From NCBI RefSeq assembly GCF_000237925.1, contig NC_031495.1, positions 49,145,925-49,209,924 on the forward strand: DNA of 64,000 nt, read 5' to 3'. The position numbers and the translations under genes are program-made. The first letter of the stretch is position 1; every line of letters begins with the position of its first letter. Shown one piece after another: positions 49,521 through 62,175 of this stretch. The notes under the pieces were generated by a model. The model was not told where the DNA came from and made no database searches. It saw only the letters and a list, made by a program, of their open reading frames with translations. The stretch comes from Schistosoma mansoni. Its lineage: Eukaryota > Platyhelminthes > Trematoda > Strigeidida > Schistosomatidae.

Positions 49521-49949
49521 CAGTGGTTCACATGTTTAACGCTAGTCAAAAGTCGATATTCCGCAACCGTCATCCATTCCCATTGACCATATTTGTCTCC
49601 CTCCTGATACGGTTTATCATAGTTGTATTTAATAGCGTATTTGTTGCCTATGGTATTTGGCGTGGTGATGTGACTGTGAGGATGGATAGATTTATTACGT
49701 GTTATTTTTGGAGCCCGTGTAATCAGACCGTAAAACAGGAGAGCAGTTGTATTGATCTACTCCAAGTGTTAATTAACTCGTCTGGATTGTTTGTCTAGTA
49801 AAAATGATTTCGGCTAACCAACAACATTATGACATTAAAATATCAGCTGAGGACAACAACTAACGATTAATATTATTATTGTTACTCACAAACATCTTAT
49901 GAGTACATAAATGTTGTGAAGAAACCATTTCGAGTTTCTTCAAAAATGC

Positions 49950-51340
49950 AAAGGATATTCAATATGTATGAGTCGTATATGCATAGTGAAGATGAAACGA
50001 GTCTGAAAAGTTGATTAAAGCGTAACACAAGTTCAAAAACTTCGTAATCTTAAGAATAATATCTATTTGGGGGGAAAATAGAGAGAGAAAAGGAATCCAC
50101 CGTTCTACAAAGCGGTGAGCAACTGTCTCCGCCATAATAGATGTGATGGGAATAGCTTCGGGCCATCGTATGAAACGATTGATGCACGTGAGTATGTTGC
50201 CATGATGGCAGTGATCTAACAATGTCCATATGAATGTGATCGTAGTGAGCATCAGGCGTAGAGAAAGTGACGATAGGGAAAGCTACGTGCCTGTGCACTT
50301 TCGGAAGTTTACACTGTAAGCATTGCTTTACCCACATACGGACATCTTTATTCATGGACGGCCAGACGTATCGTGCAGCGATGAGACGTAGTGTGGTTGG
50401 GATACCTGGATGAGATAGACCATGAAGGGCATCGAAGACGAGACGACGGTAAGCGGAGGGTACGATGGGTCGAGGGAGACCCGTAGTAGTGTCGCGCAGG
50501 ATAGTACCTGAGTAAGCAGCTAGGGGTACTTCCCGGCACTGAATGGACGTGGACTGTTGTGCTTCCGTCCATGAGGGATAATTTGCTTGGGCGGCGGCCA
50601 TAGCAAGTAGATCGAGCACTGGCAAAGTAACTGCATTCACTTGGATACGTGACAGAACATCAGCAACACAGTTCGACTCGCCTTTGACGTGACGAAGGTC
50701 TGTCGTGAACTGAGAGATACAGTCCAAATGTCTGCACTTCCGTGGTGAGTAGCGGTCAGACTTGGTATGCAGAGCATACGTTAAGGGCTTATGGTCGGTG
50801 AATAGGATGAACATACGACCTTCTACTGCGTGCCAGAAATGGTTGATGGCGCAGTAGGCTACTAGGAGTTTGCGACCAAAAGCGCTATATCTCGTCTACG
50901 TGGGAGTGAGGCGTCGTGAGAAAAATTCGATCGGTTGACAACTCTCGGAGATGTTCTGTTGCATAACGGCTTCTATATCAAAATCCGATGCATCAACCGC
51001 TATACTAAACGTGGCTGATGAGTCAAGATAAGCGAGTAGTGTGGTTTGAGCTAGGACCGTTTTTATCTCTGAAAATGCGCGCGGCATCGTGCAATTCCAG
51101 TTTGCGTGGATTACCGTGAAGGAAGTCGGTTAATGGTCGTACCGTCCTGCCGCGTGTGGGATGAAACGTCGGTAGAAGTTGACTGAATCGAGAAACGCCT
51201 TCAGTTTTTTGAGTGTGGACCGTACAGTGTACTTCACTATTGCACGCACTTTGTCCACACAAGGCAGAATACCCTCTTGCTGAATAATGAGACCTAAGAA
51301 TTTTATTTCTGGTTTGCAAAGCTCAAGAGATGTAGTACAT
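49950..51340 (-). mobile_element. Ty3/gypsy retrotransposon pol fragment
   Basis: Minus-strand order from 51340: end of the reverse transcriptase (KFLGLIIQQEGILP, LKAFLDSVNFYRRFIP), start of RNase H (AYLDSSATFSIAVDASDF, EFFSRRLTPT), RNase H (FILFTDHKPLTYAL, LRHVKGESNCVADVLSRI), integrase zinc domain (HGLSHPGI then QCLQCKL, i.e. HHCC) and the integrase core start (HIHMDIV, NRFIRWPEAIPIT, ETVAHRFVERW). The frame shifts at least three times. Gag, protease and the transcriptase palm are missing. Confidence 0.85.
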
Positions 51341-51444
51341 TTAAACAAACAGGTACATTATAACAATCACTGGTACAGTTGGTTATAATAATAATTTTTT
51401 CCATCACGCCAATCTCGTTCTTTTCAGAAAAATAGGTCACTACA
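51338..51444 (-). mobile_element. LTR fragment joined directly to the gypsy transcriptase
   Basis: It aligns with the right part of the LTR at 48363-48731 (for example TTATAATAATAA and ATAGGTCACTACA). In element orientation the LTR start runs for about 106 bases straight into the transcriptase thumb, so everything between was deleted. Confidence 0.65.
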
Positions 51445-53681
51445 TATTCAGGATGAAAAACTGGAAACCAAGACACTTGATGTCCATACCTTTTCCAGGT
51501 TATTCTTTCCTGTTGATTTTTATGAACTTTTTTCATGGATCATGTATTTTATTTTTCCTTTCTACTAATACAACATAATAACTTTTAGACAGGCAAATCT
51601 CGATCTCAGGTTATATAGAAGCGATAAATAATAATCTATTAGTTGATCTGCAAAGACTCTTTATATTTTATTTCTTAGTATTATACCTTTGAGTTTTTGA
51701 TAGGTTACTGTTTTCACTACAAAGGTTTCGAACTGGCATATATTTTAAAGAATCAATGTGTGTTCTGTAATGTAATGTCCTCTTTTTAGTAGATTTATTG
51801 GTTTAGTTCTTTCGTGTAACTAACTTCAGAAATACTCATAACTTATTCAGTTAACTAGTTTTAGGGTGGTGATTAATATCATGTATTCTATCCTAGAATG
51901 GTGACTGAATCCTATTGACCGGGTTGCAGTGGGGATAATAAGCTAAGAGGTTTGACGTCATGTTTCACTTTTCCAATGTTTTTGAGGCTAGTGTAAATCA
52001 GCGAGTATCTGTTCATTTAAAATTTCAGGGACATCTATTTGGATCTCGTCAACTCAATAAAATCATATTCAGAATTCTTAATAGTTTGCTTCAACAGCCT
52101 AATATTAAATCATAATTGCAATCAAATATTTGTTTCACGGAGTAAATAATGAGTTACAAGTAATTTAAGGGCTTTTGATCATAATCATTTCCTTTAACAC
52201 TTGTTTGCCTACTAAAATGAACTCTTACTACTATAATCTGCATATACAGTATGCACTTGAGAATTTGATAGTGAAGTCATGCTCACTCACACAATACAAA
52301 GTTCAGTGTGCTTTACAGTGGCTTCAACTTGTACTTTTGGATATTTTATTTATTCATTCGAAGATGTTCGTCTTTTTGTTTATGACGTTTGTTGAATATG
52401 CACTCGCTTCCTTCCTCGATCAAACAGTATTCCATATAAATCTACTTGAACCGTCATTCATTGGTAACAGTTTAGAGTGCGATATTGTCAAAACCTTCAT
52501 GACTGATTCCTGATCTAATGCTGCTAGACGAAAGGTAACACTATTAGGCTCTGACTTGTTTCATCATTACTTTAATTCACATTGTTTTTGACAGTTGCCA
52601 TATCAGAGTACTATGCTTTAGTTGTGACTGTGAACTGATTGTTTTGATTCTCTATCACGGATATCGAAGCATGTTCCATATTTGTTTTAAGAACATTTGC
52701 CGTTGATAACTGGTAACCAGTTGGATTCCTTATGTATATATTACTTTATCATCGATTTTTCATCTTCGGAACGAAATGAACTAACCTATCCTTTCGCTTT
52801 TCGTGGAATATTCTTCCTTGACTAGTAAGTATATTTGTTTTGTCATGGTAACTGGGTTTTACTGTGCGTCTGCACGCATCAGGAAAAGTGTTATTCAGGC
52901 CGATTTAAATCTGTTTATACTTATATCTTTTCCAATAGCACCTTTTCCGTGCCCTTTTGAAAACCTGTCACTTTACTATAAGAAGGTTATCGGCAGTCTT
53001 CGTCTTCTGATCTATTCGATCTTGAAAGCAAGCAGTTTAAATGACCAACGACAAATACATTGAAACTCCTCGAATTCTAGACTTACTAATGACTGGGTGT
53101 ACATATCAAAACGACAAGGGTACTAACTTCCTAGAACTGCTACTGATAGGAGTTTCACCGGTCGGTATGTAATACGTATATTGCATACTGTTAAACCGAG
53201 AATCATATTCGGAGTAATATTGAAAATATGAAGGGCTTTATTGATGAATGTAATATTTTACAACGACGTTTCCATGAGATCTATTCAGGCTTGGATATTT
53301 TATAGTCGGGGAAAAACGGTAGCAGATTATGGAAAACAATGAAGAATGAAGCTTAAGTATACAATGTTATAAGTATTGATCATAAACAACAGGAAATCTT
53401 GAGCGTCTTAAAGAGAAGTCAAAATACGATGTTTGAAAGTCGTCATTGGGTTAGGTAAACTAATATGGGGAACACAATACAGAGTTTGTTTTTAACGAGG
53501 CATGTGTAGCTTCAATCAGAAAATTGATACTAGGTTAATGTATAGATACTTCCAGTGGATGTAAATCATATTTGCCAAATCTTCCTTATTCTTGTGAATT
53601 GTTATTGCCAAATTACACGTATGACAATCTTAAAGACATTTTTTAGATATGATTCATCTATGATACTAAAGATGCCACGGG
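51445..53681. other. Intergenic stretch; unsupported 112-codon frame at 52175-52513
   Basis: The frame at 52175-52513 (plus) is phenylalanine/leucine-rich, resembles nothing known to me, and lacks splice or promoter support. No shared repeat was recognised. Confidence 0.35.
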
Positions 53682-53980
53682 TACTCGGGGTTTGACAAAG
53701 CTTATGTCCATAACACCTTTATGATCAAAAGATATCAACTCAGTCAAATAATAAGTCAGGGATGAGTTAGTCCGAAGATACATTTGAAAAGTCGCCGATA
53801 TATCAAGAAGTGACTAATTTAAGCTGACCAGCAGTTGCAAGGGATGAGTAGCACGATGTACCCATTCGTGATCTGGTGAAGACTCGTGACCAAGTTCCTC
53901 AACTTATGGTTATTCCATTGAAGCTAACGAGGCCTGCATCAATGTTGAAGGCTGACAGAACTATTTAATTCGGGAGTTTT
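53682..53980 (+). repeat. Unclassified ~320-base dispersed repeat, copy 5
   Basis: It starts GATGCCACGGGTACTC like copy 2 and ends near ACAGAACTATTTAATTCGGGAG. It is the most diverged copy but shares block order with the other four. Confidence 0.65.
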
Positions 53981-56040
53981 TTCAACACAATAGATTCACG
54001 AGATAGTGGTCCAGAGTCCAGACCATATCCTACGTATGTATTTTGTGTCTAGAGCGTTACCGAAATATTTTTCACTATAGGTTGAACGTAAAAGTCTATA
54101 CAGACCACTCGAATGGTTAAATAAAGCTAGTATTCCGTGCTGAACCGTAGGCTTTATACACAACATCATTTTTGATGGAATGACCTGAAAGCAGAATAAT
54201 GGACATGCGTTATGCATACTTTTTCCTCTATCTGAAAATCATGATTTTAATGAATGGCGTAATGTATTCGATTTTTTGGTTATGATAGTTTGCACTCTTA
54301 TTTGTTGAACGTTGTTTTTATGAATCATTTATGCATTTACTCTGTTTACCGGAATTTTCATAACTGACAAAATAACCTTCAATCAGCTGTTATATCAGAA
54401 AGGTCGAGGGTTTCGATGCAATAGGTATGTGTTTATTGTGCTTTATCCCTTTAAAAACAATTTGCATTGATATCTGCTAAGTATATTTCACGAAGCACCT
54501 CCTAATGAGAATATACACTTAGTTTGACTGTTGAGTGCCACAAACTAAAAGTGGTCGCTGTATTTGTCACAGTAAATTTGTGGATAAGGTGAAACACAAG
54601 CGTTAATAACGGTCAAAATGATTTAGAAAGCCTTTTTGTTTCATTATTGATGGTAGATAATTCTACACAGAGATCCTTGAACTATAAACAGCTAGTGGGT
54701 GCGTATGCTTGTAAATGATTGTATACTTGGAAACATTTTTAGACTTTTATCGGTCGTGCTTTTGTTCTTCTGATATAATTTTGGCAATAACTCGACCTTT
54801 TACAGAATGGCTACTCATATTCTCATCATATTACCACTTTGTATTGATCTTGTTAACTGTACGTACTGGCTTAGTTATTTAAATCAGACACTAATCTGCC
54901 TGAACCATTTCAACTCGCGATAATAAAAATATTTTAGCTACTGTTTATAAAGTGTCCCAAGTATCTGAAGAGTTATTAACCAATGATTGTTTTCGGCCTA
55001 CTTAGTCCAAACAATCGTACTATACCCTCATCACATTCCTTATTTAGGTACAATCTTATAACGAATTTGTTGTTTCACAAATTAATGCTGCATAATTTAC
55101 GATTATATCCCTATTATTCTTGGCGGAATACAACCTCCATTTTTATAGGGTGATATATCCAGTAATTGTATAAAGCGACATGTTTTGTTATCTAATTTCG
55201 GGGTCCTCAATGTTCAAGTGTATCCAATATTGGAAAAATCCTTGTGCTAAAATTCATTCTGATCACTTCGTCGACTTGTAGGTCGACGCTTTAATCAAAG
55301 GGCCATTTTTGCCGACCAATTTATGATAAGTTTAAACTGGATACCATGTTGTTCATACAAAGCACTTAAAAAACCCAGAATTCTGGCTGTACACATTCAG
55401 TTTGGTAATGCTCTGTATTAGTGAAGTTAAGCGATCATGTTTGTATTGTGTGAGTTCAGGCGCCCAAAATAGACCGAGATTGTGTAATGATGATCTAGGC
55501 GGAGCTATGGTCAATAAACGATATTGGGCTATAATCCATATTATTCTGGGATGTTGTTCTCTTTTAATATTAGAGAAAATTTTCAAAAGATTTGAATTTT
55601 GTGAAATCACACCATCCGTGACACTGGAGTGATTCGGGCTAGAAGATTAAGGAACTTTTATATGTTTTGTAGTAATGAAGTTTACTGTGCTGTGCATCAG
55701 TTACATACTCATCAAAAGTTGATAGGAGTGTATAACAGAGTTTGTCTTATTATGTGGGCTTTTCTATCACTATTTGCATATTCAACGCTTTGAAGCGCTA
55801 TGCAATGACGCAACTAGTGTTTTTCAATACCCTATTGTTTTCTAAGCTGATTACATTACCGTTCAGATCTATCATCTGTTTATTGATTCAAGAGGAAACT
55901 CATTTTATTTACCTTGTGCAATCACAAAATAATGTAAATAGTATGTGCTTAAATTATAAACTAGGAAAGTGCTAACTTCTGCTATTCTTTCAGCTTTTGA
56001 GCGTAGCTATTCATTTTTAGTAGCTTTAGGATATGAAAAA

Positions 56041-56083
<43 letters not shown>

Positions 56084-56200
56084 ACCACAAATGTCAACTC
56101 AGATTCTTATGGGCGCATGATTCCTGTACATATCCAAAGACCTCTTTCCTTTATTTAATCACAAACGCTTTTTTGCGATTTTTCTCACCAGACCTCTGTC
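53981..56200. other. Region upstream of the YPEL exon
   Basis: No coding region is supported. A (TA)n run of about 36 bases lies at 56044-56079. The stretch at 55400-55440 contains GAAGTTAAGC, a motif found in 5S RNA, but the rest does not fit. Confidence 0.4.
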
Positions 56201-56456
56201 ATGGTAAAGACATTTCAAGTCTACTTAGGAGCACAAGGAAACAGCTCAACACGAAGCAACAGCAGCAACAGTAGTTGCAGTAACAGTAGCGATACTGATG
56301 ACCGTACATACAGCTGTGTACATTGTCGTGCTCACCTTGCTCGTCATCAAGATCTTATTTCCAAGTCATTTCAAGGAAGCCAAGGTCGCGCATATCTGTT
56401 CGACACGGTTGTTAATGTTTCTTGTGGGAAACCAGAAGAAAGGCTTCTACTCACTG
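56201..56456 (+). CDS. YPEL: Yippee-like (YPEL) zinc-binding protein, first coding exon
   Basis: The ATG at 56201 begins MVKTFQVYL, and after 25 extra residues the exon continues [33 protein letters not shown] and EERLLLT, the N-terminal half of the Yippee domain with the first zinc pair C39-x2-C42. The exon ends at 56456 before GTAATT, in phase 1, just where a Gly codon of LLTGLHAV is normally split. The second half (second CxxC, WKYEHAFE) was not found downstream, so it lies outside the window or beyond a long intron. The insert (about residues 10-34, Ser/Asn-rich, from AGC/AGT/CAG codons) is absent from typical YPELs of 115-121 residues. YPELs are conserved proteins found at nucleus and centrosome. 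Confidence 0.88.
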
Positions 56457-57514
56457 GTAATTTAAAACTGTTTATACTTACTACAATAACGTACGATTCA
56501 TCCTACTTATAAAAATATATGTGTACCTAATACTATGAACAATGGGTATCAGACATTTTAAGATGTATTTCGTCATCTGATCGAAGTATCCAAGAATTCA
56601 AAAGAGAATTTTTAACTTGGGAAAATTTCTTTTAATGTAAACTTACTGGGAATCACGAATACTTTATATGTAAACCAAAGTGATGTCTGTCCACACTATC
56701 GAAGTATCTTATTATTGTTTTAAACATTCTGTTTGTCAGTTTCGGAGTTTGGTTGAAAGGTTTAGGTACTTCACTTACAAGTGGTATGTTGTAGTTTTGA
56801 AAGCCCTTATATCGACCAGAGTCTAATGTTACTAGTAATAGTCAAATGATAGATATGTTCTACTCCCATTATTTTTGCAGTTACCGCTGTAATAATTTAA
56901 GGGAATCTAAAATAAAGACTGCGAAGCAATAACTTTAGTCCACAGCCATTACTTTGAAATTCAATGTAATTAAAAGATTTGGATCGTATTAAAAGTGGCA
57001 TTTGTATTTTCTAAGGAGCTGGATTAACTGTTCGTCTAATTTCTATAGAACATAGATCACAATAGTTTTGATGTATTAATTTTTTACGATACTCTTGACA
57101 GTGAGGCATTTTGTAATCTCCGTTAGTGAGATAGTTTAGGTTGTATTCTATGTTCCGTGTTCACATTTTTGCTCTTTCTGTACGACTGAGTATTTAGCCA
57201 GTTCAAAAAGTTTCAACTTTGTATAAGAATGCACGGTTTTTTTTTCTGTGAAGCTGTCTCTAATACATCACAATCATATTTAGCATCAGTTAACTAATAC
57301 ATCCCAAAATATGTACCTATCGTCATTTACGTGTAAATGTATAATGGAGGTAGGGTCTTATATGGATTTTAAAGACAACTGTCCTAAGTCTTTAACAGTT
57401 AGTTTATTTATTTTGCGTTGATCTTCTACGTTCAGTGGTGCTTTTATATGACTTTTTTAAAAGTAGCAATGATCACTCAGTTAGTAGCATAATTATAAAT
57501 TTAATGACTCACTT
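56457..57514 (+). other. Likely intron of the YPEL gene
   Basis: No second YPEL exon is seen. The stretch is AT-rich without recognised repeats. Confidence 0.4.
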
Positions 57515-58830
57515 ACGCCTGTTACCCCTCATGGAGGAATATAGGCCGCTCACCAGCATTCTCCATCCAACTCTGTCCTGAACAGTTCTTTCCACATCTT
57601 TCCAATTGTTATTCATCATTTTCATATCTGCTTCCAATTCCCAACACAGTGTGTTCTTCGGTCTTCCTCTTTTTCATACCGTTTACATTCAGAATTCCAA
57701 GTTAGCAATTGTCCCGTGATGCAGTTACGTGATTTCCACAGTATATGTCCCATCCACATCCAGCGTGTTTACCTAATTTCCTCTTTAGATTGAAGCTCGT
57801 TCGTTCTCTCCCACTGTAGGCTGTTTCTGATTGCATCCAGCCAACGGATATTGAGTATCTTGAGTAGTCATGTGTTTATAATTACTTGTAAATTTTTGAT
57901 GATGGTTGTGGTAGTTCTCCAAGCTTCACCTCCATTCAGTAGAACTGTTTCGACGTTCGTGTTGAAGATTATGACTTTGATTTAGGTTTGCAGACAGTTG
58001 TTTTGAGTTCTATATGTTGTTGAAGTGTAGGAATGATCTTCTTGCTTCGACAATCCATGCCTTCACATATACATCAGATCTTCCTTGTTTATCGATGATG
58101 CTGCTCAGATATGTAAAACTTTCCACATCTTCCAATACTTCTCGATAAACTGTGATTGCATCGGTGTTCACTGTTTTTTATTTCAGGATCTTGCCTTTTC
58201 CTTGTGAATGCCAAGGCCTTCTACTGTAGATGCTTCTACTACATTGGCTGTCTTCACGTGCATTTATTGGTATGTATGGAATAGGAGTGCTAGGTCATCT
58301 GAGAAGTCCAAGTTGTCTAGTTGCATGCAACCTGTTCATTGTATTTCTTGCTTCCTTCAGATGTGGAGGTCTTCGTAATCCAGTCAACTACCAGAAGAAA
58401 CAGAAAATGCAAGAGTAAGCAGCATTCTTTGACACAGGTCCTCACTCGCAATTCATCTGTCAGTTGTCCTCCACTCGCAACTTTGCACTGTTGTCTGTCG
58501 TATGTATTCCGAATGATGTTGACGATTTTCTCAAGTGCACCATAGTGTCGAAGAAGGTTCCATAAGGTTCTCTTATCCACACTATCAAATGCTTTCTCAT
58601 AGTCAAGGAAGTTGATGTAAATGACAAGTTTCACTCAATTGATTGTTAAACGATGATCTGTAGTGTCGCGACTTGGTCTGCGTACGGCCAATCCTTACGG
58701 AATCCAGTCTGCCAATCTCGAAGTCAGGAGTCTACCTAATCTTTTATCCTGTCTAGCAACACTGTTGAAAACTTTTTCTGGTACTGATACTAGTGTTATT
58801 CCTCTGTAGTTTTTACAATTGAAAACTGTT
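57515..58830 (-). mobile_element. SR2-like RTE LINE, transcriptase to C-terminus
   Basis: Minus strand from 58830: NCKNYRGITLVS, GFRKDWPYADQVATLQ, FLDYEKAFDSVDKRTLWN, KIVNIIRNTYDRQQCKV, then the catalytic block reading FSDDLALL (complement of 58294-58305; normally FADD), and C-terminal blocks such as NTVLLNGGEAWRTTTTII and [14 protein letters not shown] near 57540. It is 5'-truncated, with frameshifts. Given the neighbouring YPEL exon it probably lies in that gene's intron, antisense. Confidence 0.8.
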
Positions 58831-59463
58831 TCATATCACTCTACATCAAGTTTAATGTAATGACGTACTGAATCTCTAAGCTAGGCTGTCAGACTTTACT
58901 ATGAAGTAAAGCACGATACTGGTTACTGGTCAGCGACATCAGCCAGCAATCAGAATGAGTGAAGCGGTTCTGGTTGTTATATAACTTAAAACGTCTTCTT
59001 GCGTCATATATGCAGATTTTATACTGTTGATTAGATTATTTAAGTTATCCTTGACTGACAGCATAACTTATGTGGAAATAGTGAATAAAGTCGGGAAAAT
59101 GTTTATGTTTTTTGCAGAAACCGAGTTAATGGTTTTGTTTGTGACTGGGTAGATAGACTACACGGCTTGACTCATCCATATTGATTGAGTGACTAATATA
59201 ATTCCCCCACTGATTCACATAAGATTTTATTTAAATAAATTTTATCATTTACGAACTTGTATCATTTTGACCTTACAATGTGACACTAAAACAATGGTTA
59301 GATGAAAGTTACTACTGTAAAATGTAGCTTACATTCTAAAAACTAGTCAAGAACATTACAACATATTTAAAACATATATTTACTATTACTTTTCTGAATC
59401 ACGGTGTTTTTTGTTAGCCTTATTAACTCACTTTCAATCTTAGACATTATTAAATAAATTCAC
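58831..59463. other. Stretch without recognised features
   Basis: Nothing recognised apart from AT-rich sequence. Confidence 0.35.
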
Positions 59464-59720
59464 TTGGTATTGTTTGTTTGAATCTTCCCATTGATGTTTA
59501 GGACTGCAATTGATCAGTTTCTTATTGGCATATGTGCATACTGTGCGTATTGCTTCAATATAGCCTTTATTCACAAGCATTATAAGCAAAGATGGATAGT
59601 GGCTAGCAAGTGGCTAGAGTGAACATCAACTCTGAGATGCAGGTACATCCAGCTGACGAGTCCCGAATAGGACGAAACGCGCGTCCTGGATTCCACTGCT
59701 AACCACTATCCATCTTAGCT
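59464..59720 (+). mobile_element. Rearranged Sm-alpha-type repeat
   Basis: The order is: a sense 5' end (TTTGAATCTTCCCATT, 59477-59492); an antisense block (about 59493-59605) that includes a monomer-to-monomer junction (ATAGCCT then CATTATAAGCAAAGATGG); then a sense 3' part with the hammerhead. Comparison with 44400-44630 shows the middle is inverted and the B box is lost. The junction suggests origin from a tandem array of Sm-alpha units. Confidence 0.75.
59639..59699 (+). ncRNA. Sm-alpha hammerhead ribozyme, intact core and tertiary-contact stem I
   Basis: Stem I AUCCAG (59647-59652) pairs with CUGGAU (59686-59691), and a distal helix GCAG/CUGC (59639-59642 / 59696-59699) closes the bulged region known in the natural schistosome ribozyme to contact the stem II loop. 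CUGACGA is 59653-59659, stem II GUCC/GGAC is 59660-59673, GAAA is 59674-59677, stem III is AC(GCGC)GU, and cleavage is expected after C59685. Confidence 0.88.
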
Positions 59721-61475
59721 TAATAAATAAATGTTCTCAAAAGTGTGATCAGATTTCAAGTAATTCATATGTTTAATGATGTCCTAATAAGTTAAATTAT
59801 TAGCCATTAAATTGATCAGATAAACGTTACGCGAATTAACAATATACGTTGAAGTTACAGTTAGCTTTAACAAGACTTGCAATAAAATAAAGGAAATAAA
59901 AACGAAATTTTTATTATCGTTATACGAAGTGTTCTAATCAAGAAAAATACCTGTTAAATAATCTTACTTAAGTAAAATTGTCTAGTTTGTCCTCTGAGGT
60001 CTGTTACTATTCACTTTTTCGTTGGAAGACTAATCAAAGATTAACCATAAATGTTACTTCTTGTGTAACAATGTTTTAGTTTATGTATTACAACTATTTA
60101 CAGGTATATGATGCAGACTAGCAATTTTATTACTGGCTTCATAATTTTCTTTGTGAGACTTTTATTCAGTAGTATGTGTACTTCTTTCCTGATTATTGAA
60201 TCGTATGGTAATAATGACCACTTAATTCAGTACCACGTGTTTGATTATAATAAAGAATTCGTAACTTGAACCATGTAGTGTTCCAGCAACTTGTGGGTAT
60301 CCAAAAAATGTTTGGAAGGTTTCTAGACAGTAATCAGCAGTAATACATTTCCATCTGCAATTGCTTACGACTAGTCTTAGCCCCATAACATCTCTTTTTG
60401 TATATATTGTACCCCTATTACATCAGTTTTTTGTCAGTAGAAAAATGATATCCTGAGCATATGCGAGACAGAATAATAAGATTATTTTTTTCATTCAAAA
60501 TAATATCTTTACAGCATACTAAGCAATATTACAGATATATCTGGAATGGAAACAGTAAAATATCCTAATTAATTAAGTGTAAACGATTTTTAGTTCTCGA
60601 ATTTTTAGATAATCATGTAAGGCTAATGTTAAATTCAAATGATTTTAAACTACTTTTATAGATAAGTAGTGTATTCTACCTGACCAATCTTAATGTTAAT
60701 AATAACCCCAAATAGTATTGTTTATGTTTACAGTTTATATTCCTAAGCTTTTACGTCTCAAAGTCCGTTATGGGTCTGTATATGTATTTCTAATAATCAC
60801 CGCTATTAGTTACTTAGTCTCGTAATGTTTAATTTTGTTCTGTATCATCTGAAGTAGGACTAACAAACTTCCGTTTTACCATTGGCATAGTTGCCAGTGA
60901 TCGAGACCTGAACGTTAGTTCTCTAGCTACTTCTTATCGAGCGCCTAATCAGAAGACCAAGTTAGCAAGTAGATATCTCTGTTTTGGAGTAGTTCAGTTG
61001 TATGAGTCAACTCATTCACTTATATAGTGCAACTTCGTAACCACGCCTTGATGCAAATAAGAAATTATAATGTACATGTAATGACACAATACATGAAAGA
61101 AAAACCAATCTATGAATCCATGGTTAACTAAAAATAGTCTGAGGAAGTTAAGACCCTCAACATTAGTTTATACACTAAGAGAAATGTCAGAAGTAGAGAG
61201 AATATAAATACACAATAATTCGAATATATAATAATTATACAATAAGAAATATAGACAATAATTCTTCATAAGATAGTTTTGAAAGTTAATACTTTTTCAA
61301 TATTTGCTCTATTATAACACTTAAATCTAGGCTTGTACCTTTGGCTGATTGAACTTTAGATCTCTACCTTAAAATGATGTAAAACATAATACTCATTTTA
61401 ACTTTTTATTTAAATCAATCAATTTCTATTTTACCAGTCAAATTAAACACAATGGTAGTTAATAAATAAATATTT
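59721..61475. other. Intergenic or intronic stretch, nothing recognised
   Basis: AT-rich with no sustained open frame or shared repeat. Confidence 0.4.
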
Positions 61476-61479
61476 TATG

Positions 61480-61803
61480 TAGTTGAAACCATGAGTCCAT
61501 TGAAGCTAGACCACCATGGAAAACCTGGAAGCACTGGACTGCTGTTTTGTCCTATTGTGGGACTCCTCAGCAGTGCGCATCCACGATTCCGCCTCACGAG
61601 ATTCGAACCCAGGACCTATCAGTCTCGCGCACGAGCACTTAACCATTAGACCACTGAGCCGGCCGGCATCCAACGGTGTTAATGTCTAACTTCAACCAAT
61701 CCACAAAATCGAGCAACCATTCACCAATGTCTTCAATGAGTTGATATCTCCCAATTGACTCATGATTTAAACTATATAAAATTACTAAAATCTCCACAAA
61801 ACC
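61480..61803 (-). mobile_element. tRNA-like/hammerhead element (family 2), near full length
   Basis: On the minus strand: a left end (61803-61748) that is the inverted form of the right end (61512-61480), then TGGTTGAAGTTAGACATT, the tRNA-like part with GTGGTCTAATGGTTAAG (A-box region) and GGGTTCGAATCTCG (canonical B box), then a hammerhead at 61576-61531. The hammerhead has CUGAGGA, good stems and GUC, but AAAA instead of GAAA: G12 is changed to A, which should abolish cleavage. Confidence 0.8.
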
Positions 61804-62175
61804 CCATTCTGATAAATAAATATTTTGTTTTTTTATTCAAAAAGTTATCGGAATCAATATTTTGATTGTTATTTTGTAAATCATTTCTATCGCAACAACA
61901 ATCAATCAGTTAATAAAGCATGACTGAAGATAAAAAAATATATTTTTTTGCTATATCTCAATGAGTAGAAAAATAGTGTATTTCTGACATTTCGTGACTT
62001 AATGTTTTAAGTCACTTCTTCAGAGTAAATAAATAACCGAAATGAAATTAATACAAATTCCCTTTTACATCATTTAAACTTGTGTTAATTTGATTCGATT
62101 GTTTATTCAATCTAAAGAAGTGGATTACAGTAAATCACGAAACATCAGAAATACAATATTTCTATTCTATATAAT

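Noticed and set aside
52175-52513. 112-codon open frame as a gene
   Set aside because: AT-driven hydrophobic composition, no recognised domain, no splice or promoter support.
55400-55520. 5S rRNA or 5S-derived SINE
   Set aside because: Only GAAGTTAAGC resembles 5S RNA; the flanking internal-control motifs and pairing arms are absent.
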